Origin: Pseudothioclava sp033100795
GTDB lineage: Bacteria; Pseudomonadota; Alphaproteobacteria; Rhodobacterales; Rhodobacteraceae
NCBI RefSeq assembly: GCF_033100795.1
Contig: NZ_JAWLVI010000013.1
Location: 1 to 14,681 of the forward strand
Direction of reading: 5' to 3'
Length of the DNA stretch: 14,681 nt
Of this stretch, positions 1-6,112 are shown piece after piece. Position 1 is the stretch's first letter. Every line of letters starts with the position of its first letter. The notes under the pieces are model-generated. The model was not told the DNA's origin. It ran no database searches and was given only the letters and a program-made list of their open reading frames with translations. The position numbers and the translations under genes are program-made.

Positions 1-121
1 ATCACCGCCCACATTCGAGCCTCGACGGGCTCACCCCGTGGGAGTATCACCAACGGTCAAGAGAGGACCAAACCCTGAACAGAGCTAACCAATAAACGAG
101 GACACCAAGGGGAGCAGGTCA
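1..121 (+). mobile_element. Right end of an IS3-family insertion sequence (partial)
   Basis: The window opens inside an insertion sequence. An IS3-type OrfB tail is followed after its stop by about 25 bp ending in CA at 121. Read from the other strand this end begins TGACCTGCTCCCC, and IS3-family elements usually have TG...CA termini. Beyond 121 the minus-strand zinc-ribbon gene takes over, so the element appears to have inserted into that gene. The left end and target duplication are outside the window, and the exact end is inferred from the reading-frame change. Confidence 0.65.
3..95 (+). CDS. IS3-family transposase OrfB, C-terminal tail (partial)
   Basis: The frame starting at base 3 is open to TAA at 93-95 and encodes 30 residues beginning HRPHSSLDGLTPWEY. 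The pattern RPHSSL.GLTP.EY is the signature of the extreme C-terminus of IS3-family OrfB (rve/DDE integrase) proteins, just after the catalytic glutamate region. The catalytic DDE residues and OrfA lie upstream of the window. It is too short for the subgroup to be assigned. Family assignment is by motif recognition only. Confidence 0.7.
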   Translation, partial: HRPHSSLDGLTPWEYHQRSREDQTLNRANQ

Positions 122-1218
122 GGCTTTCATCGCTTACAGCATCAGCTTCGTCATGAGGGACTAGGCGGATGCTGTTATGCCGCTTGCGCACATACTCCAA
201 GTAATCAGATGCAAACCAAATACGACCATTCTGACGCATCGATTTCGGGACTTTGCGCTCGCCACGGATTTCCGCCAACTGTTCTTCTACGAACGGTGAA
301 ATCTCGGGGTCAACATCCGTCGTAGCAGCAATCACGAACCCAGTTTCGCGCTCAACAGTGCAGTTATATCTTACGGGAATTTGTTTCCTAACGCCACTGT
401 CAGACCAATTCAGCAGAAGGATCTGAGTGTCCATCGCTATATCGGGGCGCTACCCTTCGAAGCATGCTGGCAAGCATTTTTCCCGCTCCTTTGCGAACTC
501 CAGACAAGCGTCATGTATGAAATCAAGCTTTCGATACACATCCTTAATGTGGACGTCATGCACTTCGGCAATCGCTGTGAGCGTCATGCCGTTTACGAGG
601 CTTCGAAGCACTTTTCTAGCCAAGTCTTTGCGCTTGTGCCTGCGATTTGGCTTCCCGAACGAAAACACTTTGCCACAAGCCTTGCACTGATATCTGGGGT
701 CGCCCTTCGCTGTTGCGCCGTATTTGCGGTAGCAGTGCTCATGAGTTTGGATGCCTTTGCCATGGTTTTCGCAGGCGTCATTCGTGCAATGTGCCCGTTT
801 TGTTCGGCTATAAATATTGATCAGCCTTTGGTATTCTTCTGCTATTGCAAGGTTTGATTTCAACACGTTGAGACGTCCGCATGCCGGACATCGGAAGCTG
901 CGTTCGTTACCTGCTCCGACAACAGCGCCTTTTCCGAGATTGTTTTTGACGCCTTTTTGAGGTCGCCCTCTGTTGTCGAACGGGTCGGGGAGTTCTCCGA
1001 ACAGTTCGCAAAGAGTGTTGCGACAGAAGTTTACGGAAAAGCCATCGGCAAGTTCTGGCAGGCGACGCCGCCGCGCCCGAGGAGGTTCAGGGGGCTCCGC
1101 AGCTTTCTGCGAGAGCGGNAGGTTCAGGGGGCTCCGCAGCTTTCTGCGAGAGCGGGTTTTCCATCGATTTTGGCAAACCTACCGCCTGTTGTGGTACGAA
1201 AAACGGCGGCAACCACAT
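122..1218 (-). pseudogene. Zinc-ribbon, transposase-like gene, broken (IS insertion, amber stop, assembly N)
   Basis: If the 36-bp duplication around the N at 1119 is collapsed, one minus-strand frame runs from ATG at 1218 to TAG at 452-450. It then stays open in the same frame past the amber codon until the IS3 end at about 121. The N-terminal part has cysteine pairs typical of zinc ribbons: FCRNTLC (about 1028-1008), FRCPACGRL (about 896-873), then CTNDAC and CKACGKVF. A helix-turn-helix-like stretch follows (LTAIAEVHDVHIKDVYRKL). After the stop the frame continues RPDIAMDTQILLLNWSDSG and then CTVERETGFVIAATTDVDP, which resembles the start of an RNase-H/DDE-like domain. About 350 codons remain. 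The C-terminal part is missing, displaced by the IS3 element, and the last residues of the open frame (122-57) are IS sequence. Transposase-like is my inference from the zinc-ribbon, HTH and DDE-like layout; the family is not resolved. Base composition is lower in GC than the core genes. Confidence 0.6.
1083..1155. repeat. 36-bp perfect direct repeat flanking a single N
   Basis: Bases 1083-1118 and 1120-1155 are identical, 36 of 36, and are separated only by the N at 1119. Removing one copy plus the N (37 bp, not a multiple of three) restores one reading frame on the minus strand across the join. This is best explained as two contig ends that overlap but were not merged. Confidence 0.9.
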
Positions 1219-1275
1219 AGAGTTGCCACCGTTAAGCCTACCGGATCATCATTTTAGGCGTCAACATTTATCACC

Positions 1276-1308
1276 AGGGGCTTGGGAATTTCCCGCCCCT
1301 TTGTTTTT
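1276..1308 (+). terminator. Plus-directed intrinsic terminator
   Basis: An AGGGGC arm (1276-1281) and a GCCCCT arm (1295-1300) enclose an inner GGG/CCC stem. The hairpin is followed by a T-rich tract (1301-1308, TTGTTTTT). The T tract lies on the plus side, so it would stop plus-strand transcripts that converge on folC. No intact plus-strand gene precedes it. It may act weakly for folC in the other direction, but that side has no T run. Confidence 0.65.
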
Positions 1309-1324
1309 CCGGCTGGCCTTCGGG

Positions 1325-2599
1325 TCAGCCGTTTTCTTTCAATACCTGACCCGCCAGATACAGAGACCCGCAAATCAGGATGCGGGCGGCGGGGTCTTGC
1401 GCGGTGATCGCAGCGATCGCGGTGGCGACATCGGCGGCGCAAGCAGTGGTGCCAAAACCCGCTTTGCGCGCGGCTGCCTCGGTCTCGGAGGCGGGCAGGG
1501 TGTTCGGCTCGCCCGGGATTTCAACGGCATAAAGGCTTGCGGCCTTATCCACCAAGGGGCGCATGTAGCCCGTCACGTCCTTGGTGTTCAGCATCCCGCA
1601 AATCAGATGCGTCGGGCGCGCGGGCATCCGTGCAAGCGTCGCTGCGACCGCATCGCCGCCCGCCGGATTGTGCCCACCATCCAGCCAAAGCTCCGCTGTG
1701 CCTGCCAGATCGACCAGCGGGCCGTTGCGCAGGCGTTGCATCCGTGCGGGCCATTGGGCGCGGGTAACGGCGGCTTCGCAGGCGGCCTCATCGGCGCCAA
1801 GTGTGCGCAGCGCGGCAATCGCGGCGCCTGCGTTCATGATCTGGTGCGGCCCCGGCAGGTTGGGCAGCGGCAGGTCCAGAAGGCCGTTTTCATCCTGGTA
1901 GATCAGGCGGCCCCGTTCCTCGAACACGTTCCATTGCTGGCCAAAGGCAAAGACCGGCGCGCCAAGACGGGCGGCGCGCGCCTCGATCACCTCAAGCGCG
2001 GCATCTTCTTGCGGGCCAACAATCACTGGCACGCCGCGCTTGATGATGCCAGCCTTTTCGCCCGCGATCTCGGGCAGGGTTTCGCCAAGGAACTGCGTGT
2101 GGTCGATCGAGATCGGCGTCAGCACCGAAAGCGCGGGCTTGTCGATGACATTGGTCGCATCAAGCCGCCCGCCAAGCCCGACCTCCAGCAACGTGTAATC
2201 GGCCGATGTGCGCGAAAACGCCAGAAAGGCTGCGGCAGTGGTGATTTCGAAAAAGGTGATATTCGCGCCGCCATTCGCGGCCTCACATTCATCCAGAAGC
2301 GCCGACAGCGCAGGCTCCGAGATGAGTGCCCCCGCCAGCCGGATACGCTCGTGAAAGCGGGCCAGATGCGGCGAGGTATAGGCGTGCACCGATTTTCCCA
2401 TAGCCTCCAGCCCCGCGCGGATCATCGCCTGGGTCGAGCCTTTGCCGTTGGTCCCTGCCAGATGGATCGCGGGCGGAATACGGGTCTCGGGGTGGTCCAG
2501 CGCGGCCAGAAGCTGCTCCAGCCGGTCAAGCGTCAGGTCGATGATCTTGGGGTGCAGCCCCATCAACCGCGCAAGGATTTCATCGGATGCTTGTGCCAT
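1325..2599 (-). CDS. folC: Bifunctional folylpolyglutamate synthase / dihydrofolate synthase
   Basis: This 424-residue protein is a Mur-ligase-superfamily enzyme that adds glutamate to dihydropteroate and to folates, using ATP, in the cytoplasm. The P-loop GTNGKGS lies at residues 49-55. Other hallmarks are YTSPHL (74-79), the family motif EVGLGGRLDATN (139-150), SIDHTQFLG (164-172), GEKAGII (180-186) and LDGGHNP in the C-terminal domain. The length is normal for the family. I chose ATG at 2599 because GAGG sits 6 nt upstream; an in-frame ATG at 2611 has no clear ribosome site. It lies about 60 bp downstream of accD on the same strand, as in many proteobacteria, so the two are probably co-transcribed. 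A hairpin separates them. Confidence 0.93.
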   Translation of the reverse strand: MAQASDEILARLMGLHPKIIDLTLDRLEQLLAALDHPETRIPPAIHLAGTNGKGSTQAMIRAGLEAMGKSVHAYTSPHLARFHERIRLAGALISEPALSALLDECEAANGGANITFFEITTAAAFLAFSRTSADYTLLEVGLGGRLDATNVIDKPALSVLTPISIDHTQFLGETLPEIAGEKAGIIKRGVPVIVGPQEDAALEVIEARAARLGAPVFAFGQQWNVFEERGRLIYQDENGLLDLPLPNLPGPHQIMNAGAAIAALRTLGADEAACEAAVTRAQWPARMQRLRNGPLVDLAGTAELWLDGGHNPAGGDAVAATLARMPARPTHLICGMLNTKDVTGYMRPLVDKAASLYAVEIPGEPNTLPASETEAAARKAGFGTTACAADVATAIAAITAQDPAARILICGSLYLAGQVLKENG

Positions 2600-2619
2600 A
2601 TCGGGCCTCATACGAAACA

Positions 2620-2641
2620 GGCGGGGCACATCGGCCCCGCC
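2620..2641 (-). terminator. accD-folC intercistronic hairpin (weak terminator or processing stem)
   Basis: GGCGGGGC at 2620-2627 and GCCCCGCC at 2634-2641 form a perfect 8-bp GC stem with a 6-nt loop between the accD stop and the folC start. On the minus strand the stem is followed only by TGTTTCG, a poor U tract. It is therefore more likely a partial terminator or a transcript-stabilising or processing element than a full stop. Confidence 0.5.
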
Positions 2642-2661
2642 AGAAGATCGGTTGTTCGGAA

Positions 2662-3555
2662 TTATGCCTGTGCGTCGGGCGCGGGCAGGTCGCCTGCGAT
2701 GGCGGGCGGCAGGCCCATCAGCATCCGCAGGATGGTAATCAACTCGCCGCGCATCTTGGTGCGATGCGTCACGCGGTCCAGCATCCCGTGATCCAGCAGG
2801 TATTCCGCGCGCTGGAAGCCCTCGGGCAGCTTTTCGCGGATCGTCTGTTCGATCACACGCGGCCCCGCAAAGCAGATCAGCGCATTGGGTTCCGCGATCT
2901 GGATGTCGCCCAGCATCGCATAAGAGGCCGTCACGCCGCCGGTCGTCGGGTGGGTCAGCACGACGATATAGGGCAGGTTTGCCTCGCGCAGCATTTCCAC
3001 GGCAACGGTCGTGCGCGGCATTTGCATCAGCGACAGGATACCCTCTTGCATCCGCGCGCCACCAGCGGCCGAGAACAGCACCAGCGGGCGCTTGAGGGCA
3101 ACCGCGCGCTCTGCCGCCGCAACGATAGCGTTGCCGACATACATGCCCATCGAGCCGCCCATGAACGAGAAGTCCTGCGCCGCGGCAATAACCGGTGTGC
3201 GCCCGATCTCGCCCTCGGCCACCAGCATGGCTTCCTTCTCGCCGGTGGTTTTCTGCGCGGACTTCATCCGGTCGGGGTATTTCTTCTGGTCGCGGAAGTG
3301 CAGCGGATCGGCGATTGGCTCGGGCACGGCGACATCGGAGAAGATCCCCCCGTCGAACAGCGCCTGAAAACGCGCGCGCGGGGTGATCGCCATGTGGTGA
3401 TCGCAATTCGTGCAGACGTTCTGGTTATCCGCCAGCTCGCGGTGGAACAGCATGGTGCCGCATTCGGAGCATTTCGTCCAAAGGTTATCGGGTGTTTCGC
3501 GACGCGAAAACAGCGAGTTGATCTTCGGGCGGACGTAGTTCGAGATCCAGTTCAT
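2662..3555 (-). CDS. accD: Acetyl-CoA carboxylase carboxyltransferase subunit beta
   Basis: AccD is the beta half of the carboxyltransferase that moves the carboxyl group from biotin-BCCP to acetyl-CoA, giving malonyl-CoA, the first committed step of fatty-acid synthesis; it works with AccA. The 297-residue product begins MNWISNYVRPKI. It has the N-terminal four-cysteine zinc finger (Cys29, Cys32, Cys48, Cys51) followed by the crotonase-fold carboxyltransferase domain. The latter includes FMGGSMGMYVG (131-141), FSAAGGARMQEG (161-172) and HPTTGGVTASYAMLGD (202-217). The frame is open upstream of this Met, but conservation starts at MNWIS, so ATG at 3555 is chosen. The ribosome site is weak (AGGGG about 10 nt upstream). 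folC follows. A 9-bp hairpin lies in the leader. Confidence 0.96.
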   Translation of the reverse strand: MNWISNYVRPKINSLFSRRETPDNLWTKCSECGTMLFHRELADNQNVCTNCDHHMAITPRARFQALFDGGIFSDVAVPEPIADPLHFRDQKKYPDRMKSAQKTTGEKEAMLVAEGEIGRTPVIAAAQDFSFMGGSMGMYVGNAIVAAAERAVALKRPLVLFSAAGGARMQEGILSLMQMPRTTVAVEMLREANLPYIVVLTHPTTGGVTASYAMLGDIQIAEPNALICFAGPRVIEQTIREKLPEGFQRAEYLLDHGMLDRVTHRTKMRGELITILRMLMGLPPAIAGDLPAPDAQA

Positions 3556-3576
3556 CGGTCTTGGGCCCCTGGCGAT

Positions 3577-3604
3577 GCTTATCTGACGTGGGGTCCAGAT
3601 AAGC
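3577..3604 (-). promoter_or_regulatory. Hairpin in the accD 5' leader
   Basis: GCTTATCTG at 3577-3585 and its exact complement CAGATAAGC at 3596-3604 form a 9-bp stem with a 10-nt loop, about 22 nt before the accD start codon. There is no U tract. It could be an mRNA-leader structure or an operator-type inverted repeat. The rest of 3556-3844 shows no gene. Confidence 0.4.
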
Positions 3605-3803
3605 CGCACGCGGGGGAATTGCAATCAAACTCGCATGAAATGCCGTTGATGAGTAAGACCGGCACACCCTTTGTGCGGCTTGCAAGCGGAGGTATTGGGG
3701 CGCATCAAGGCCGCGTGGCCCGACTTGCTGGAGCGATCCACCTAAGCGGAGGGTCTGTGGTCAGGAAAAGATAAAGAGGCTGGCGGTTGAAGAAAAGGTG
3801 GCC

Positions 3804-3833
3804 TTGCGCGAACCGCACTCCGGACCGTATGAA
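3804..3833 (+). promoter_or_regulatory. Possible promoter of the tRNA-Arg gene
   Basis: TTGCGC (3804-3809) and TATGAA (3828-3833) are separated by 18 nt. This would start transcription a few bases before the tRNA at 3845. The match is only fair and rests on position. Confidence 0.35.
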
Positions 3834-3844
3834 GGTGGAACTTT

Positions 3845-3921
3845 GGCCCCGTGGCTCAACTGGATAGAGCAATCCCCTCCTAAGGGATAGGTTACAGGTT
3901 CAAGTCCTGTCGGGGTCACCA
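3845..3921 (+). tRNA. tRNA-Arg (anticodon CCT)
   Basis: This is a 77-nt cloverleaf. The acceptor GGCCCCG (3845-3851) pairs with CGGGGTC (3911-3917, one G-U pair), followed by discriminator A and encoded CCA (3919-3921). The anticodon stem ATCCC/GGGAT encloses the loop CTCCTAA, which puts anticodon CCT at 3879-3881 and decodes AGG. The T arm is ACAGG-TTCAAGT-CCTGT. The gene is intact; no duplicated 3' end is seen within the window. Confidence 0.95.
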
Positions 3922-4032
3922 AAATATCACAATAAAAGCAACACATTACGAAAATTCTCTGTGGAGGATTTCGCAAATTCGCCTCAAAACCCCCATACAC
4001 AACGCCTAACCAAGCGCCGCACCGCAAACAAG

Positions 4033-4062
4033 TTGGCAATACCCCACGCGGCTTCTTTACAT
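4033..4062 (+). promoter_or_regulatory. Possible promoter of the TSUP permease gene
   Basis: TTGGCA (4033-4038) is followed after 17-18 nt by TTTACAT (4056-4062), about 48 bp before the permease start. The -10 match is weak and I saw no operator-like repeat. The rest of 3922-4110 holds no other clear feature. Confidence 0.3.
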
Positions 4063-4110
4063 TCTGCGGATGGCAGCGGATGAAAAGCGGACACCGACCG
4101 GAGCCATCGA

Positions 4111-4869
4111 ATGTTCGAAACCTCGCTTGACCTTGCGCTGATGCTAATCGGGGCGGCCTTTGCTGCCGGGTTCATCGACTCGATCGCGGGGGGCGGCGGG
4201 CTGATCACATTGCCGGTTCTGTTGTTGGCAGGGGCCAGCCCGCTTGAGGCGCTCTCCACAAACAAGGTGCAGGGCGGGTTCGGGGCGGCAACGGCAGCGT
4301 GGTCCTACGCCTCTTCGGGGCATGTGAACCTGCGCCGCCAGATCAGGCCCGCGCTTTTATCGGGCGCGGCGGGGTTGATCGGGGCTTTGCTGGTCGCACG
4401 CATCCCAACCGAGGGGCTGCGCTATGCGCTGCCGGTCGTGCTGATCGCGATTGCGGTCTTCTTTGCGTTGCGCAAAGGGCTGGATGATACCGATCGCGCA
4501 GAGCGTATTTCGCCGGTTGTGTTCTCAGCGGTCTTTGTGCCGGTGATCGGGTTTTATGACGGGCTTGTCGGCCCTGGAACGGGCGCGTTTTTCATGATCG
4601 GGTTTGTGTCTTTGGCGGGCTATGGTGTGTTGAAGGCAACGGCGCATACCAAGCTGTTGAACTTTGCCTCGAACATCGGCGGGCTAATCGGGTTTGCCGC
4701 CGTGGGCGCGCCGTGGTGGAAGATCGGTCTGGCGATGGGGCTGGCGCAGGCGGCAGGTGCGCGGCTTGGCTCGCGTCTGGCGATGCGTGTGGGCGCGCGG
4801 GTTATCAAGCCCTTGCTGGTGACGACCTCGACGGTGCTTGCGCTCAAGCTGATCTGGGATCTTCTGTAG
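4111..4869 (+). CDS. TSUP (TauE/SafE, DUF81) family membrane permease
   Basis: This 252-residue, very hydrophobic protein has about seven to eight predicted transmembrane helices. It shows the two related halves typical of the TSUP family: a first copy around FIDSIAGGGGLITLP (21-35) with STNKVQ (49-54), and a second around GFYDGLVGPGTGAFF (147-161) with AHTKLLNFASN (178-188). The family moves sulfur-containing or organic anions (sulfite, sulfoacetate, taurine-related compounds) across the inner membrane. The sequence resembles the YfcA branch, whose substrate is not generally established, so I do not assign one. GGAG (4100-4103) lies 7 nt before ATG. It is a stand-alone gene between the tRNA and the multicopper-oxidase remnant, with no neighbouring sulfur gene to indicate substrate. 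Confidence 0.88.
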   Translation: MFETSLDLALMLIGAAFAAGFIDSIAGGGGLITLPVLLLAGASPLEALSTNKVQGGFGAATAAWSYASSGHVNLRRQIRPALLSGAAGLIGALLVARIPTEGLRYALPVVLIAIAVFFALRKGLDDTDRAERISPVVFSAVFVPVIGFYDGLVGPGTGAFFMIGFVSLAGYGVLKATAHTKLLNFASNIGGLIGFAAVGAPWWKIGLAMGLAQAAGARLGSRLAMRVGARVIKPLLVTTSTVLALKLIWDLL

Positions 4870-4974
4870 CTTCAACTGTGTGCGAGGGATCTGTGGCGTT
4901 TGATCCATCCGGTTGCGCTGGCGGCCCTGTCTTGGCTTAGATCAGGAAACCGACCCAGTCAAAGGACCGCGCCC

Positions 4975-5316
4975 ATGTTTTCCAGACGAGATTTCCTGAC
5001 CGGAGCGGGCACTCTTGCGGCGCTGCCTTTGTTGCCTCGCATCGGTCGTGCAGAAACCGCTCTGCGCCGCTTGGCGATGCCGCCGCTTGTGGATGCAACG
5101 GGAACGGGCAGCTTTGCTCTGAACGCGCAGGCGGGGATAACGAATTTCATCGGGCGGGCCGATAGCATGACACGGGGGTTCAACCAGTCGTTTCTTGGAC
5201 CGGTGCTGCGGCTGCGAAACACGGGCGAAACCCGCGCCGATCTGCCGTTCATGTTCCACTGTCACATTCTGGAACATGAAGACGGCGGCATGATGGGGCA
5301 GTTCGCGGTCGCCTAG
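4975..5316 (+). pseudogene. Multicopper oxidase remnant with large internal in-frame deletion
   Basis: A 113-residue open frame starts at ATG 4975 (AAGGA 8 nt upstream). It begins with a Tat signal (SRRDFLTGAG, residues 3-11) and the first stretch of a periplasmic multicopper oxidase, up to GPVLRLRN (75-82). It then jumps directly to the last copper motif, MFHCHILEHEDGGM (93-106), which carries the type-1 ligands Cys96, His101 and Met106 and the flanking His95 and His97. Intact family members are about 400-500 residues with four copper motifs, so roughly three quarters, including three ligand motifs, are gone although the frame is kept. Activity as an oxidase is not expected. Its TAG stop shares the tetramer CTAG (5313-5316) with the convergent ubiG stop. 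A minimal copper-binding protein is possible but less likely than decay. Confidence 0.8.
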
Positions 5317-6053
5317 CGCTTTACGCCGGCTGTGACGTAGTTCACCGAGAGGTCGCGGTCCGACAAAGACCACTGCCAGCTGACCGGATTGAACACCATG
5401 CCCTTGCGGTCCACCGGATCAAGGGCGGCGTTGCGGATCAGGTCATAAAGCTCGTCCGGCGTGATGAATTTGTTCCATTCATGCGTGCCCTTGGGCAACC
5501 AGCGCATCACCCATTCGGCGCCCACGATTGCCATCATAAAGCTTTTTGGATTGCGGTTCAGCGTCGAGCACAGCATCAGCCCGCCGGGCTTTAGCAGCGC
5601 CGCACAGGTGTTCACAAAGCCCTGCGGGTCCGACACATGCTCGATGATCTCCATCGCCATCACGACGTCGAAACGCTCGTCTCCGGCGGCAATGTCCTCG
5701 GCGGCGCAGTTGCGATAGTCGATCTCAAGGCCGGATTGTTCCGCATGAAGCTGTGCCACGGGAATGTTGCGCGGCGCGGCATCCGCGCCCACGACCGTTG
5801 CACCAAGCCGCGCCATCGGTTCGGACAACAACCCGCCGCCGCAGCCGATGTCCAGAAGCGTCAGCCCCTTGAACGGCTCGGGCTGCGTCAGGTCGCGCCC
5901 GAACTGCGCGGCGATCTGCGTGGTAATATAGTCCAGACGGCAGGGGTTGAGCATATGCAGCGGCTTGAACTTGCCGTTCGGGTCCCACCATTCCGCCGAC
6001 ATGGCCTCGAACTTTGCCACTTCTGCCGGATCAATCGTTGTCGCCTGAGCCAT
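5313..6053 (-). CDS. ubiG: Ubiquinone biosynthesis O-methyltransferase
   Basis: UbiG performs both O-methylations in ubiquinone synthesis (on 2-polyprenyl-6-hydroxyphenol and 3-demethylubiquinol), using S-adenosylmethionine at the inner membrane. The 246-residue product matches the usual length. It has the N-terminal block FEAMSAEWWDPNGKFKPLH (15-33), SAM motif I LLDIGCGGG (66-74) with the acidic Asp91 after strand 2, a post-motif region AMEIIEHVSDP (133-143), LLKPGG (153-158), and the C-terminal NPVSWQWSLSDRDLSVNY signature (222-239). The start at 6053 has AGAGGG about 5 nt upstream. It is divergent from the peptidase gene, with 59 bp between them, and convergent with the oxidase remnant. 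Confidence 0.95.
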   Translation of the reverse strand: MAQATTIDPAEVAKFEAMSAEWWDPNGKFKPLHMLNPCRLDYITTQIAAQFGRDLTQPEPFKGLTLLDIGCGGGLLSEPMARLGATVVGADAAPRNIPVAQLHAEQSGLEIDYRNCAAEDIAAGDERFDVVMAMEIIEHVSDPQGFVNTCAALLKPGGLMLCSTLNRNPKSFMMAIVGAEWVMRWLPKGTHEWNKFITPDELYDLIRNAALDPVDRKGMVFNPVSWQWSLSDRDLSVNYVTAGVKR

Positions 6054-6096
6054 CTTACCCTCTCGTTTCGCACCCCATAGCAGAGGCCGCTTTGGC

Positions 6097-6106
6097 GTTA
6101 TATAGT
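6097..6106. promoter_or_regulatory. Shared TATA-like core between ubiG and the peptidase gene
   Basis: The 59-bp gap contains GTTATATAGT. TATAGT (6101-6106) lies 6 nt before the peptidase ATG, and TATAAC on the other strand faces ubiG. Neither has a good -35. If the plus -10 is real, the peptidase transcript would be nearly leaderless, which agrees with the lack of a ribosome site there. Confidence 0.3.
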
Positions 6107-6112
6107 CCGATC

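Noticed and set aside
381..857. Plus-strand 158-codon frame over the left-edge region
   Set aside because: The opposite strand shows zinc-ribbon cysteine pairs and a continuous gene-like frame. The plus frame has no recognisable motif and no ribosome site.
2662..3624. Longer accD start at 3624
   Set aside because: The extra 23 residues are not like AccD. Conservation begins at MNWISNYVRPKI (ATG 3555).
1223..3774. Long plus-strand open frames opposite folC and accD
   Set aside because: They are antisense shadows caused by GC-rich codon use. The minus strand carries folC and accD with all motifs.
3761..4039. Minus-strand ORF of 92 codons containing TGLEPVTYPLGGDCSIQ
   Set aside because: It is the antisense of the tRNA-Arg gene. 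Peptides of this form are a well-known artefact of translating tRNA genes backwards.
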